Part shown: piece by piece, positions 34,514-47,105 of the stretch | Position numbering within the stretch: position 1 is the first letter of the stretch | How the letters are laid out: each line of letters begins with the position of its first letter | From: Myrica gale | Lineage: Eukaryota; Streptophyta; Magnoliopsida; Fagales; Myricaceae | Length of the DNA stretch: 64,000 nucleotides | Direction: 5' to 3' | Assembly: GCA_963930655.1 (NCBI GenBank) | Contig: OZ005602.1 | Location: 21,837,840 to 21,901,839, forward strand | Position numbers and translations under genes: made by a program | Notes under the pieces: generated by a model | Told to the model about the DNA's origin: nothing | Database searches by the model: none | What the model saw: only the letters and a program-made list of their open reading frames with translations

Positions 34514-34739
34514 ATCTTTCCTTTTCTGTTCCTTCTTCTTTATTGCCCTGTTTCTGAGTTGTTAAGAGGTGTGAAATGGAAATAGACTCTCTTCTTGTCT
34601 ACCAACCTTCCCAGTAACTAAAGGCTGTAGAGATGAAATGGGAAGCCTAATTCAAGGTAGGACAGTACGACTTCCTACATTGTCACCCTTATGTGGAGAC
34701 CTATTTGGCTTGTCTCTTAGCTTGCCAATTGGCGCAGGA

Positions 34740-34993
34740 GGGTAATGAAGGAGGAGGTGTTCATTGAAGGGGATTCGTTTGAAGCTTGCCAATGGGCCCA
34801 GAAGTGGGAACTCCCGGTGGAAGGTTTCATTGGCAAAGATATTCAAGATATCAGAACTGCTTTGTAGAGCAACCCAAAATGGAATAGTTGTTTTGGTTCA
34901 TTTTCTATTTCCAATTTCCCTTGGTTTCTGCTTAATTGTGATGTAACAGACCCTGTTTAGCCCTTTATGGGCCGTTTATAAGAAAAAAAAAAA
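34740..34993 (+). mobile_element. LINE 3'-end fragment with poly(A)
   Basis: A short frame with VFIEGDSFEACQWAQKWE and IGKDIQDIRTAL looks like the C-terminal RNase H part of a plant LINE. It is followed by about 130 bp of UTR-like sequence and an A-run (34981-34993). Strongly 5'-truncated; target duplication not found. Lies 230 bp beyond the transporter stop codon. Confidence 0.5.
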
Positions 34994-35992
34994 CCTTACG
35001 TGCGCCGTCCACAGGCTTCTCTTATAAATTTATAATAACTGAATCTTTGGGTTACAGCAGATCAAATCACAACCACTGACTGAACCAGCTTAATTTCTAA
35101 TTATTTCTTGTGGTATTCACTTTTAAGAAATCAGCCCGTGCAGTACGACTTTGAAAGGGCCGTCTTTGTGGTCCATTTTTTAAACATATAGATATCGTCT
35201 ACCAAAAGTTGGCTCACTAACGGAGACAATGTCTAGAATAAGCTATTCGATCCCAAAAATACACATCTCAACCTTGAATCCACGTTAGTCTTCTGTTAGT
35301 CAGCCAATTCTTGGTGAACAAAAAGGTCCATATGTCTGAAAAATAGACTACAGTGACTGACCCGTTCAAAATTATACTGAAGGAGTTAATTTGTTAAAAG
35401 AAAATACACAATGACTAATTAAGCCTAATTTCTATGCCTCTTTTTGTTGGGAAGTTTGTAAAGAAACGTAAAACGAAGGAACGGCTGAATGCACAACGTT
35501 GATGGAATGAATTTGATGTTTAAAATAAAGGGAAAATAGAAGGGGATTACGGTGGGCAATGCTACCCCAACAGGAAATGCAAGAGAGATGGCACACACGT
35601 GTGGTACGGATTTGTCAAAAACGTAACAAGCTTTTATTACAACTTAGAAAGTGACTGAAGAACAAGCCAACTCCAAAATCCGCTTCTACTACCCACAATA
35701 TATCTCCCCGTCGAGATGCCAAAAGATCAAGCCCAACAGCCTAAATTCAAAGTTCCCATTTTTCCAGCAACATACAAGAATGGTTCAAAAGGAAAGCAGA
35801 ACCTCCAAAGTACTAATTGACTGTTGCTTTCGACATTCACGATCTCCCTCATCACAACACTCAATGAGGTAAAAATATACTCTACATGTCTCTCTCTCAT
35901 CCAAAGAAACAATGACCAAAAAGAAAAGAATAAAAGGGGCATTTAAAAAAAAAGGGGTGTCTGCTAGCATATATCCTTCTCTCATCTCCAGC
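34994..35992. other. Intergenic and RABA2 3' UTR
   Basis: No gene recognised. About 350 bp next to 35993 is likely 3' UTR of the minus-strand Rab gene. Confidence 0.4.
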
Positions 35993-38191
35993 TTAAGTAG
36001 AGCAGCAACCTCTCTTGTTCGCATTCCCTGATGCATCAGAAACATTGATAGTAGTTCCTTGCCCGGGAACAACGGTACTGCCAACGGCTTCCTGAGCTGC
36101 CAATGCCTTTTTGCTTATGATTTGGTATATCTCTGTCAAAATGGTCTGGAATGCCTTTTCAATGTTTGTCGCTTCTAGAGCTGATGTCTCAAGAAATGAG
36201 AGGCCTTCCCTTTCAGCCAAGGACTTACCATCTTCCTCTGAAACAGCTCTAAGATGGCTCAAGTCAGACTTATTTCCCACCATCATGATGACAATATTAG
36301 AATCTGCATGGTCCCTCAATTCCCGGAGCCACCTCTGGACATTGTCAAAAGTTTGCCTCTTAGTTATGTCATAGACCAGCAGCGCCCCAACAGCCCCTCT
36401 ATAGTAAGCACTGGTGATAGCACGGTATCGCTCCTGACCTGCCGTATCCCAGATCTGTGCCTTAACCGTTTTTCCCTCCACCTATAGCTCAAAATATAGA
36501 TAATAAGAAAAACAAACAATTGGAAAAACTGCTCCTTGCCAGAGCAGTAACAATGGCCATAGAAAACATTATATGTGTCCATCTATCTGTATTCAAGAAA
36601 AACAAATCAACCAGTAGATGGAAACCCGTGGGATTTCTCCAGCACAAGTATACATCATCTATTTCACACCCCAAAACCCATAAACGCAAAGTGTAAATTC
36701 TATCTAGACAACCTGAGATTACCGTTGAAGATAAAGATGGCATCCATACCATTCAAATTACAATATAAAGTTTCTATTGAATTACGGGAGTCACCATTGA
36801 AGTTTCATTAAGGTCCTTCTGATCAGAAAATCAAAGTTGGCTGTTTCTATAACTGGAGCACAAGATCTTTCTATACGAGTATGAATCATCTAGCTGATAA
36901 CTCGACAATCAACATAATCTCTAATAGTAATGTCCAACCGCAGGAATTGACCACTCAATTTGCCAATACATGGAGCGGTCAATTATGGGCCACATCTCTG
37001 ACCTGCTAATAGTCTCAACATCAGAAAAACTTAAGTGTAATGGTTTACAGGCTCAGAAAAAACAATAGGTATAATGGTTACAGCTTACGGCACTCAGTAG
37101 GCACTTTTCAAAAAAATAAACCTTTTGACCACAACAATCAAATCAATCAACAGGAAAAAAAAAGACCCCCATTCTTTTGATGCAGGATGACTAAGATATT
37201 AAGACTTGTACCAAGCATTTTCTTTCCCCTAGAAAGATAAAAAGCAAGGATGGACTAAAATGCATCCCTTTAATATATTCCACTAAGTAAATGAGCTGCT
37301 TAGGAGTGAAACTTTGTAACTCGTCAAGCAAGCAAAGGAAGAAATCAACACATATGTATCTATACACTTGTGGTTATTATTTTGTGGTCTTTTATAGAAA
37401 CTTCTGAAGTAGCACTATAGCACGGTATGTGATTCAAATCAAAAGTGCACATTGACTCATAGAGCTTAGTGCTTATCTCATACATTTCATGACACTTTTA
37501 CATCATCTAACGTGCAATTTTTCAGCACATCAGACAGAAAAAGTGAGGACAATTGATACATCTCTCAATTTACCAAACTGCTTGTTCTGAATTATACGAG
37601 CCACCATTTAATTCCAAGATCGAGTTCTCAAGTTCCTCATACATAAAGCATAATAAGCCATAGAGCATCTCATCCAGAGCAACTATTACTGAAAGCAATT
37701 CGGAGAAACAAGGTCTATTACCAAATCCGATCCTCACCTTCAAGAGAACACACTTATCCCCCTAGAATTGCTAACCAAGTTTCTAAGCTTTATATAAATC
37801 AAGCTTTGAAGCTTTTTAAAATTACTTATTACTAGGCACAATCTTAATATGATACTCCGTTAACCATTTCTGATCATAACAACCAGAGAACCAATAAATA
37901 AAATAAGACATCGAGTATGCAATGGACAAACGAAAATAAAATGAAGCACATGATCAACACAGATCGAGCCGAAAAGCCAAATTTCTTTCGGCGGGAATCA
38001 AACGGATGCGGTAAAGGAAGGCTTGCCTGGAGTGTTCTGGTGGCGAACTCGACGCCGATGGTGGACTTGGATTCCAAGCAGAACTCGTTGCGCGTGAACC
38101 TGGAAAGAATGTTGGACTTGCCGACCCCAGAGTCCCCGATCAACACGATCTTGAACAGGTAGTCGTACTCGTGGTCCACCCTATGCGCCAT
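35993..38191 (-). CDS. RABA2: Rab GTPase, RABA2 (Rab11) subclass
   Basis: Two exons on the minus strand, 38191-38027 and 36481-35993, give 217 residues. GTPase motifs are intact: P-loop GDSGVGKS (19-26), switch I STIGVEF with Thr44, WDTAGQE (66-72), NKSD (125-128), ETSAL (153-157), and the C-terminal CC (214-215) for geranylgeranylation. Rab11/RABA proteins control traffic from the trans-Golgi/recycling endosome to the plasma membrane and cell plate. The intron between residues 55 and 56 (TRTLQ|VEGKT) starts with GC instead of GT, in a strong context (CAG|GCAAGC), and ends in AG. It is about 1.5 kb. The start ATG gives [14 protein letters not shown], as usual. Synteny and the tail (KRGCCST) favour RABA2c/d. 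Confidence 0.95.
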
Positions 38192-40419
38192 CTCCTTCTC
38201 TTCCCCGATCTCTCAGACCTACCACACAACTCTAAAACCCAAATTCAGATCCCTACACATATAAAAATACACAAACATACGATTCACCGAGAGATCCGGT
38301 GAGACTTACCCGAAGAAAAATAGATCCGAGAACAGATTGAGCTCGAGGCTTCAAGGATTAGGAAATTTAATTTCTCGTTCGGTTTTCTTTTTTGCTGTTT
38401 AGGTAATGAGCAACTGCGGGAATCGCAAGGAGCTAATGAGAGAAATCGGGGGCGGCTTCTGGGTCTCAGACGGTCGTGGCAAATGCGAGGGGAAAGTTGG
38501 AAACGGAGAAATCGCAACGAGGGATTCGGAAACGGCCATGTATAAAAGATTCCCTTTTTCTTCACTTTTTTTATGGTTACGAATGGTGTGGGTGGGCCGT
38601 GTGGCACATAAACGGCGTCCTGTTAGCTGGCAACCGACGAATCTCTGAGATGGCATTTGCATGGCATTCCTCCCTTGACAGTCACAGTCAGGCTGGCAGT
38701 ATTGCAACACAGTACACTGACGGCTGACCGTTTGTTTCCTTTTTTTTTTACCGTTTCCTTTTTTGTCCGTTCAAACATCTATGTTTATATATTGAAAAAA
38801 AATAAATAAAAATTACAAGTTATAAAAATAAAGAAAAGACCTACAAGGGGCTTTACAAGCGGCAAGTTGAGTGACCAACAATAAAGTGGCTTGGAAAGAG
38901 GATACAAGATCCTCGAATGGATCGGGCGCGAGGCCCGAAGCGAAAGGACCCGAGGGTCCTAGGAAGCACAGGAAACCCGTGAAAATAACAAACCAACCGC
39001 TGAAAGCGCCCTTATAGATTTAACCATGCAGTCCCAACTGTAATTACAAACCGTGGAAAAACACATAAGCAAATCGAAACAAGCCCTAAATAGAGGGGCT
39101 GACCCAAACAGGCTTATGTCTAACAGAAAAACATAACATAAATCTCCCCAGAAAGCGGGGAGAATGCTGCCAGACCAGGACCGGCGACAGCGAGTGCAGG
39201 GCGGAGGAGGAGATCCAGACTGGTAAATGAAGGGCAGGAGCCACAGAGGCTATTCCGGTGGAGAAGAGTTGGATTCGGGTGAAAGAGGAGCGGCCACGCG
39301 CGGCCAAGAGCAGTCGCGCGTCAGATCCACGCGGCGCGCGTGGGGTGCGTGGATCAACAGCTGCCAACGTTTTGACGTCAGGGAAGAGGGATCTGGTAGC
39401 TCTCGGCGGGAGGAGTCCAACCAGTCGGCGCGTGTGTGTCCAAAGTAGACGGAAAACGCCGAGAACCGCTTGGAAGCTACCTACAAAAAACCACCCAACC
39501 AAGCCACAACCGACCGGACCGGAGAAAAGGAAAGGGAAGAGGGGAGGGGAAAAGGAGAAAAAAAAAGGAGGAGCTCCTCCGTAGGGGCATAGTGTATGGA
39601 CGGAATCGAGAGAGTCGAGAGAGAAGGGGAAAAAATCGCTGCCTAATTTTTGGACCGTTTCCTATTTGCGCATAAAGTTGACGGTCGTTTTAGTGTGTTG
39701 CCACGAAACCACCCACCACATTATGCAAAATATATAAAATAAAAATATATACGTCTGTACCTGTCATGCTGATGCTTTTACGGCACTTATAATATATATT
39801 TCTTTTAATATGATTGTGAGTTTTTTTTTTTGGGTCGGTATAGAACGTGTTTTACTTTTTGGCAATTTGTATGAATTAGGGACTCGGATTAGGACTATAT
39901 AAGCGGAAATTTGGTCTGGTTTTTGGATAAGAATTAGGGACTCGGATTTTCGATCGCAGTTCGGTCCAAAAGCGGTCCGATTGGACCACTTAAAAGTAGT
40001 ATAGATCGATTTTTTTTTTTTCTAAATATAGTTTGCATAATATTTCTAACACTCTAGATCTGATTTGATAGAGAATGACTGAAAAAATATTTCTAACACT
40101 CTATATCTCATATTATGATCAATTATGAAATTAAAACCATATTAAATTGATCAAAATAAAATTTTTATTAATAGATTTTCAAATATATCGATTGTAAATA
40201 AAAAGTCATCAATATATTTTCAAATACATTGTGATCAATTATAAAATAAAATATTTATTAATTAATTAGTTGACTATATATTCAAAGAAACCATCAATAT
40301 TGATTAATATACGTTTTAAAACTATCCTTTAATATGAGAGATAGTGGATCCAAAATTGATTTTGTTTCTATTTGAACTCTTTACATGCAAATTTTCGTGA
40401 ATCATATTATCATAGAAAC

Positions 40420-40700
40420 AAATATCACCTAAGAATTGTTGGTGATAAGTTGAGAATTTTTAGGTGAGATTTTGTTTCTATTTGGATTTGAATTTTCTCA
40501 ACTCTCTCTTTAAATGTGAATTAAGAATTGTTGGATAATAGAGAGATAATTTTTAGGTGAGATTATATTTCATGTTTAGAAATTGAATTCCTCAACTCTC
40601 TCACACTCTCCATCTTTTTAAATGCAAATTAAGAAATGTTAGGAAATGAAAAGGGAATTTTTATGTGAGATTTTATTTTCATTTAAATTTGAATTATCTA
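40420..40700. repeat. Diverged tandem repeat, about 92-108 bp unit
   Basis: The motif AAGAATTGTTGG (or AAGAAATGTTAGG) recurs at about 40431, 40523 and 40631. Each time it is followed by a phrase like GAATTTTTAGGTGAGATTTT and a Thr/Leu-coding-like CTCAACTCTCTC. Units have diverged in length and sequence. Confidence 0.6.
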
Positions 40701-40741
40701 ATTCTTTCTTAAAATTTGGAAACTATTAATTTGTTAGGAAC

Positions 40742-40855
40742 TTTTCTCTCTCCCACTACCCCTCTCGTCCCCCTCTGTCTCTCTCTCAGCACCTCTCTCT
40801 CACTCCCTATTTTCTCTATCTCCTTCTCCTCCGCATCTCTTCTCTTTTCTCTAAT
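40742..40855 (+). repeat. CT-rich low-complexity tract
   Basis: About 110 bp that is nearly all pyrimidine (repeated TCTCTC, CCTCTC), giving a meaningless Ser/Leu-rich ORF in this strand. Confidence 0.8.
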
Positions 40856-42021
40856 TTTAAGTTTGTATAATTTTTTTAAAATAAAATTAAAAAATATTTT
40901 TTATTATATATTAATAAATTCGATCTGATTTTGCGGTCCAATTTTCTGCAGCCCTACTCCGGATTTGACAAACGTGGACTTTATGAAAAAAAAACTCACA
41001 CCATTATTGATCGAGACACACGACACGACCAACCACATCTTAAGAACAGCTCTTGACTCATTGTTAATACTTCGCAAGCAACATCACATTGGAGAAAGTG
41101 ACCTGCCAATAAATTACGTTGCTCTTTGACTATTATTTTGGTTGATTTGTCATAAGACAAGCAAATAACATGATTTTAGCTCTTACTGGAGAAAAAGTGA
41201 GATTGATTATTGAGGAGACAATTGGCATGTTTGACTTTGAGCACAAATAAATTGGGCTCAAAATTTTAGGTTTATTAATAAAAAATTAATCACATAATTT
41301 TTTATTATTATAATATTTATTAAAAATCTTCTTTCTCTTCACTTTTTTACCAACTCCAATAATATATCTTTACTTTATAATATTTTTCAAATCCCAATAC
41401 TCAGAATTTTCACCCTAAAATATAAAATAGAATATGTGTGCACACTCTCTTCTTATCTATTATGTGGGTATTGTAACATCTGATGACTGAAGAAGATGAT
41501 ATCAACCAAAACATGTGTGTACTGTAATATCTAATGACATTTTTCTTCTCTCATTTCCTCCTAGGGCTGTTTAAAAAATCTAAGATCCGATGCCCGATTT
41601 GGAACCGACCCGTTCCAATTTGGTTGAGTCGGCTTAAGTCGGGATCATGTTTTATTTATTCATTCCAACAAGTTTCAGGTTTATGAAGCACATTCTAAAA
41701 ATTCTGAACCCCACCCAAATAATTCTATGAATTATTCTAAAAAAATATAACCCAATCTGTTTTTTTTTTGAAACCACTCATATTATAAAAAAGAAAGTAC
41801 ACCAACTAAAATAAAGGTACACGAAAATTCTATGACTTGTCCCATGATTATTTCGAGAGGCTGTCCCTATTGGCACTTGTGGAGGGAGATTGTTAGATTC
41901 TCCATGCTGAGATATTCTTCCTTTGCGACTTGTGCTCCTTAAAATTTTAACACTTAAACACTATAATAGTAGTTTTTTTAGTAGCAATGACTGTCATTTC
42001 CAGCTACTAATAGTCATAAAT

Positions 42022-42229
42022 TATTACAGACCAATTAGTCTACAACGGCAACTTACCATACTTGGTCTCCAACGGCACCTTACCTTGTTTAGCACATTAT
42101 TCCTATAGTTGATTTTATTTCCTTTTACACACTTTCTTCCTTATATTATTTATACATGTATATGTCAACCATAGCAATATACAGAGCATTCTACAACAAT
42201 TCTCGATCTCTATTTTCCTACTCTTAACA
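42022..42229 (+). repeat. 5' LTR of the Copia element
   Basis: 208 bp, beginning TATTACAGACC and ending CTCTTAACA. Contains a TATA-like TATATTATTTATACA region about 100 bp before its end. Same length as the 3' LTR. Confidence 0.95.
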
Positions 42230-42241
42230 TGGTATCAGAGC
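42230..42241 (+). promoter_or_regulatory. Primer-binding site (initiator Met tRNA)
   Basis: TGGTATCAGAGC directly follows the 5' LTR and is complementary to the 3' end of initiator tRNA-Met, the standard primer of plant Copia elements. Confidence 0.92.
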
Positions 42242-42242
42242 A

Positions 42243-45200
42243 GTGAAATTTCTCATGTCTACATCTAAATCTGATTCGGAGGTCTCCCATCCCCTTCCCA
42301 ATCCATCCAATACTCAACTCGATGCCTCTTCTCCATTTTTTCTCCATTCCTCTGATTATCCTGGTGCTATTTTAGTCTCAACACTTCTCAATGGTGACAA
42401 TTACCTCCGATGGCAGCGTGCTATGAAAATCGCTCTCAATGCCAAGCACAAGCTTGGCTTTGTTGATGGATCCCTTCCCAAACCCACTACTTCCTCCGCT
42501 GCTATCCAACTCTGGGAACGCTGTAGTGATATGGTTCTGTCATGGCTTCTCAATTCCATTGACAGATCCATATCCGACAGCCTCATCTATCACACTACTC
42601 CTCGTGAGGTTTGGCTTGACCTCCAGGACCGATTCTCTCAATCCAACAACCCACGTATATTTCAACTCAAGAGGGATATCTCCCTCCTCACACAAGACAC
42701 CCGATCTCTCTCCCTATATTTCACCACTCTCAAAGGCTATTGGGATGAACTCTCTGTTCTCCAGCCCGTCCCTCCTTGCACGTGTGGCACACTTCAAACA
42801 ACTCAACTTCTCAATGAAACAGAACGTACCTTCCAATTTCTCATCGGCCTCCATGATTCCTATGCATCTGTTCGGAGTCAGATCCTTGCCATGGATCCCT
42901 TGCCTCCTCTCTCTAAAATCTATTCCATTCTACATCAGGAGGAGCGGCAGCGTTTGCTGCATCTTCCCACTCCTCAGCCTGAGGCCACAGCCATGGCAGC
43001 CAACCGAAGCTATCCTCCTCCCTCCGACATGCGTGGCCGTGGCAGAGGACGTCCACAATGCAGCTTCTGCCACCGTGCAGGCCACTGGAGGGACAAATGT
43101 TTCCAGCTGCACGGGTACCCTCCAGGCCACCGTCATGCCTCTTCCCGTGCTCCTCCCGACTCCTCCAACAGCTCCCATGGCTTCTCATCCGCAGCACATC
43201 TCAGCTCTGTCTCTGGAGCCTCTCCTGCAACACACGGCGCTGACCTCTCCTCGCAAGTCTCTCCAAAGCTCACGGCTGACCTAGTGCAATCTCTCATGGA
43301 TTTTGCCCTTTCCAAAAATGCCCATGCCAACACAGCCCTAGCCCCTCATTCGGCCAACACTGCTGGACGCCACTTATTGGACTTGTTGAATTCCCATTCT
43401 GCCCCTGCGTCAACCTCCACTTCTCCTTCAATTAATTTCGCGGGTAATATTGCGTCCTGCAACTCGGTTTTCAATTTCTCACATGACTGGATTATTGATT
43501 CTGGTGCTTCCGATCACATGGTTTCTCAATTATCTTATCTTACTGATGTTACTTCTCTTGCTTTTCCTTGTCCGATTAAGTTACCTACCGGTGAAATTGT
43601 TTCTATTACTCAATCCGGGACCGTCTATTTAACTCCCCATTTAATTCTTCGTAATGTTCTTTTTGTTCCTCAATTTAAATTTAATTTATTATCTATTAGT
43701 AAACTTACCACTGATCTCAATTGCGTTGCTCTTTTTTCCTCAAATTTATGTATATTTCAGGACCGTGTAACGAAGAGGCTGATTGGAACGGGTGAGGTTC
43801 GTGATGGACTCTACCATTGCACATTTCCATCCGGCTCCGCTTTTCATTCCACTCGTGTGCTTTCACCACAACTTTGGCACGCTCGTCTTGGTCACCCCTC
43901 GATGAAATGTCTCCCTACGTCCCTTAATCTTTCTCATTCTCCTTTTCCTTGTGATATTTGTTCTCGTGCTAAACATACTCGACTTCCTTTTTCTTTAAAT
44001 TTGAATAAAAGCACGGTTTGTTTTAATCGCCTCTATTGTGATATTTGGGGTGGCTATTCCACACCCTCCCTTTCTGGTGCCCATTATTTTTTAACTATCG
44101 TTGATGATTACTCTCGTGTCACATGGGTTTTTTTAATGCGTTTTAAATCCGACACTTATAATTGTTTAAAATCTTTTTTTTCTCTTATTCGTACTCAATT
44201 TAATAAAACTATCAAATTTATTCGCACTGACAATGGCCAAGAATTTCTTTCTCACAACATGCAACAACTATTTTCCGACCTTGGCGTTTTTCATGAAAGG
44301 ACGTGCGTCGAGACCCCGCAACAAAATGGTGTTGCTGAACGGAAACATCGTCATCTCCTCAATGTGGCCCGATGTCTTCGTTTTCATGCACATCTTCCTC
44401 TTCAATTTTGGGGTGAATGTATTTTAACTGCTACTTATCTTATTAATCGCACTCCTTCTCCTAGTCTTCATAATATTTCTCCTTACGAACTTCTTTTTCA
44501 AAAACCTCCTTCTTATGCTCACTTACGTACTTTTGGTTGCTTATGTTACGCCCAAACACTTTCCTCTCATCGTGATAAATTTTCTCCACGTGCTACCCGC
44601 TGCCTTTTCCTCGGATACCCGGCACATCATCATGCTTATCGTGTCTACGACCTCACGACCCATCGCCTTTTCTTCTCTCGTGACGTCACTTTCGAAGAAC
44701 ATCTTTTCCCTTTTCATAACCCCTCTCTCCATCCTTCCTCTACTCATGTCCTTCCTCTCCCTATTTTGGATCTTTCTTCTCCCTCTACCCCTCCTCCTTC
44801 TACTTCTGTTTTGTCTCCTCCCCCTCCTACTACCGCTTCTCCTCCTCCTCCTCCTCCTCCTCCTCCTCCTCCTCCTCTTCCACCTTCCTCTGGTCGCTCT
44901 CGTCGTACCACTCAACCTCCTCCCTACCTTCGTGACTATCTCTGTCCTACTCTCCCTTCGTCCGTCACGCCTTCCCCGTCCTCTCACCCTCCCTCAGGTA
45001 CAGTTCATTGCCTCTCGTCTCATTTATCTTATCATCGATTTAACAAACATCATTTAGCTTTTCTTTCTTCATTAGCTCAACAGGATGATCCTACCACTTA
45101 TTCCGCTGCCAACCGCCACGCTCACTGGCGCGACGCTATGGCCGCTGAAATTCGAGCTCTTGAGGACAATCAAACCTGGTCTTTACAGCCTCTTCCCCCT

Positions 45201-46622
45201 GGTAAAACCCCTATTGGCTGTAAATGAGTTTTTAAAACCAAGCTTCGTGCTGATGGCACCATTGAGCGTTACAAAGCTCGCCTCGTCGCTAAAGGATATA
45301 CCCAGGTTGAAGGCCTTGATTATCACGATACTTTTGCTCCTGTTGCTAAACTTGTCACTGTTAGATGTGTCCTTGCAGTTGCAGCTTCTAAACATTGGTC
45401 GCTCCATCAGTTAGACGTCCACAACGCCTTTCTCCACGGTGATCTTGATGAAGAAGTCTATATGACTCCACCACCCGGTTATTGCCGTGAGGGGGAGTCT
45501 CGTGTTTGTCGCTTACACAAATCCCTTTATGGCCTCAAGCAAGCTTCTCGCAATTGGTTTTCCAAACTTTCTTCTGTTCTTTTATCTGCTGGTTTTCGCC
45601 AATCGCACGCTGATCATTCTCTTTTCACTCATTCCACGACATCTTCTTTTACTCTTATTCTCATATATGTTGACGACATTCTTTTGGCAGGTAATGATCC
45701 ATCTCACATCCAACTCATCAAGGATCTCCTCGGGCAACGCTTCCGTATCAAAGACCTTGGCCCGCTGAAGTTTTTCTTGGGGTTGGAAATTGCTCGCTCT
45801 CCCTCCGGCATTTTCCTCAACCAGCGAAAGTATGCTCTTGACATCCTCACCGACTGTGGTCATCTCGGCACCCGCCCCGCTCACACTCCCATGGAACAGA
45901 ATCTCAAGCTCACAGCAGATGACGGTGATCCCTTGCCCGACCCCAGCATCTATCGTCGCCTTGTTGGCCGCCTCATCTACCTCACCATCACTCGTCCAGA
46001 CATTGTCTTCGCCGTCAACATTCTTAGCCAATTCATGCACGCCCCACGGCAACCCCATTATGACGCTGCCCTTCGCATTTTACGCTATCTCAAAGCTACT
46101 CCTGGACAAGGCCTTTTTTATCCTACTGAGAATTCTCTCCAGGTCTCCGCTTATTCCGACTCTGATTGGGCTAGCTGTCCCACCACTCGCCGCTCCACCA
46201 CAGGTTTTTTTATCCAGCTCGGCACCAGTCCTATCTCTTGGCGCACCAAGAAGCAACCTACTGTCTCTCGCTCTTCCGCTGAAGCTGAATACCGTGCCAT
46301 GGCCTCCGCCACATGCGAACTTATTTGGCTGCACACCTTACTCCACGACCTTACTATTCTTCATTCTCAGCCCATGCATCTCTACTGTGACAACCAGGCT
46401 GCACTTCATATTGCGAAAAATCCGGTTTTTCACGAGCGCACCAAACATATTGAAATCGACTGCCACATTGTTCGTGACAAACTTCGGAATGGCCTTCTCT
46501 CCCTTGCTCATGTTCCTGCTCAACAACAGCTTGCCGACATCTTCACTAAAGCATTGGGACGTGACCTCTTTGATACTTTATCTAGCAAGTTGGGCCTTTC
46601 GAATCTTCATGCTCCAACTTGA
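42243..46622 (+). pseudogene. Copia gag-pol polyprotein with one in-frame stop
   Basis: One frame from 42243 to 46622, interrupted only by a TGA at 45225-45227, just where the reverse transcriptase begins; Trp is usual at that position. Domains in order: Gag with a CCHC zinc knuckle ([14 protein letters not shown], about 43052-43093), aspartic protease ([11 protein letters not shown], about 43489), integrase zinc region (HARLGHPS) and catalytic core (IRTDNGQEF, about 44220), a proline-rich run encoded by a (CCT)n tract at about 44838-44880, reverse transcriptase (YVDDILLAG, about 45667-45693) and RNase H ([17 protein letters not shown]). All key catalytic motifs are present. Total length about 1460 codons, normal for the superfamily. 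Confidence 0.95.
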
Positions 46623-46629
46623 GGGGGAG
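46618..46629 (+). promoter_or_regulatory. Polypurine tract
   Basis: TTGAGGGGGAG ends directly at the 3' LTR, the usual primer for plus-strand synthesis. It overlaps the end of the polyprotein frame. Confidence 0.85.
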
Positions 46630-46837
46630 TATTACAGACCAATTAGTCTACAACGACAACTTACCATACTTAGTCTCCAACGGCACCTTACCTTGTCTAG
46701 CACATTATTCCTATAGTTGATTTTATTTCCTTTTACACACTTTCTTCCTTATATTATTTATACATGTATATGTCAACCATAGCAATATACAGAGCATTCT
46801 ACAACAATTCTCGATCTCTATTTTCCTACTCTTAACA
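46630..46837 (+). repeat. 3' LTR of the Copia element
   Basis: 208 bp. The three differences from the 5' LTR fall in its first 90 bp: ACGGCAA to ACGACAA, CTTGGTC to CTTAGTC, and TTGTTTA to TTGTCTA. Confidence 0.95.
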
Positions 46838-47105
46838 TAAATTTTGCTTTTTAATACATCAAGAATTAAAAACATACAGCGAGACTAACCTTGGTTGTTC
46901 CCGTAGCCACTCTAGAATGGTTTTCTATGGGTGGGGGTTGGGGTGTAGCTACTGCACTTGCATTGTTCTGAGTAGCATCAACATTGTCTGAGATTACTCC
47001 AGGGGCAATCAATTCTGACGTGGCAGTAACCAATCCCGCACCACCTGTTGCTGCACTTGCAAATCTCATTGCAACCCTTTTTCTCTTTTGACAAGTCCTT
47101 GTGCC

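Larger units (their letters stand above)
38192..42016. other. Intergenic repeats between RABA2 and the Copia element
   Basis: 38192-38540 is probably the 5' UTR/promoter of RABA2. A GC-rich block at about 38830-39600 has open frames on both strands without a recognisable domain and ends in an A/T-rich tail at 38760-38830; it could be a minus-strand retroposon, unproven. From 39700 on the DNA is very AT-rich. A hAT-like end (CTAGGGCTGTTTAAAAAATC) occurs at 41562 without a visible partner. Confidence 0.4.
42022..46837 (+). mobile_element. Complete Copia LTR retrotransposon
   Basis: Two 208-bp LTRs (42022-42229 and 46630-46837) differ at three positions that I can see, all transitions. They are flanked by a perfect 5-bp duplication, TAAAT (42017-42021 and 46838-46842). 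The LTRs start TA and end CA instead of the usual TG...CA. A primer-binding site follows the 5' LTR and a purine tract precedes the 3' LTR. The single gag-pol frame (42243-46622) is ordered Gag, protease, integrase, reverse transcriptase, RNase H, hence Copia/Ty1. The insertion is young, about 1.4% LTR difference. It carries one in-frame stop, so this copy is probably not autonomous. Confidence 0.96.

Noticed and set aside
39086..39584. Overlapping ORFs on both strands as genes
   Set aside because: GC-rich stretch without recognisable protein features; both strands are open by composition.
42439..43284. 281-codon plus-strand ORF inside the Copia element
   Set aside because: Out-of-frame shadow of the gag-pol frame; no domain of its own.
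44541..44987. Arg-rich minus-strand ORF
   Set aside because: Reverse reading of the (CCT)n proline tract.
45790..46716. 308-codon ORF over the RNase H end of the Copia element
   Set aside because: Shadow frame of the true polyprotein and runs into the LTR.
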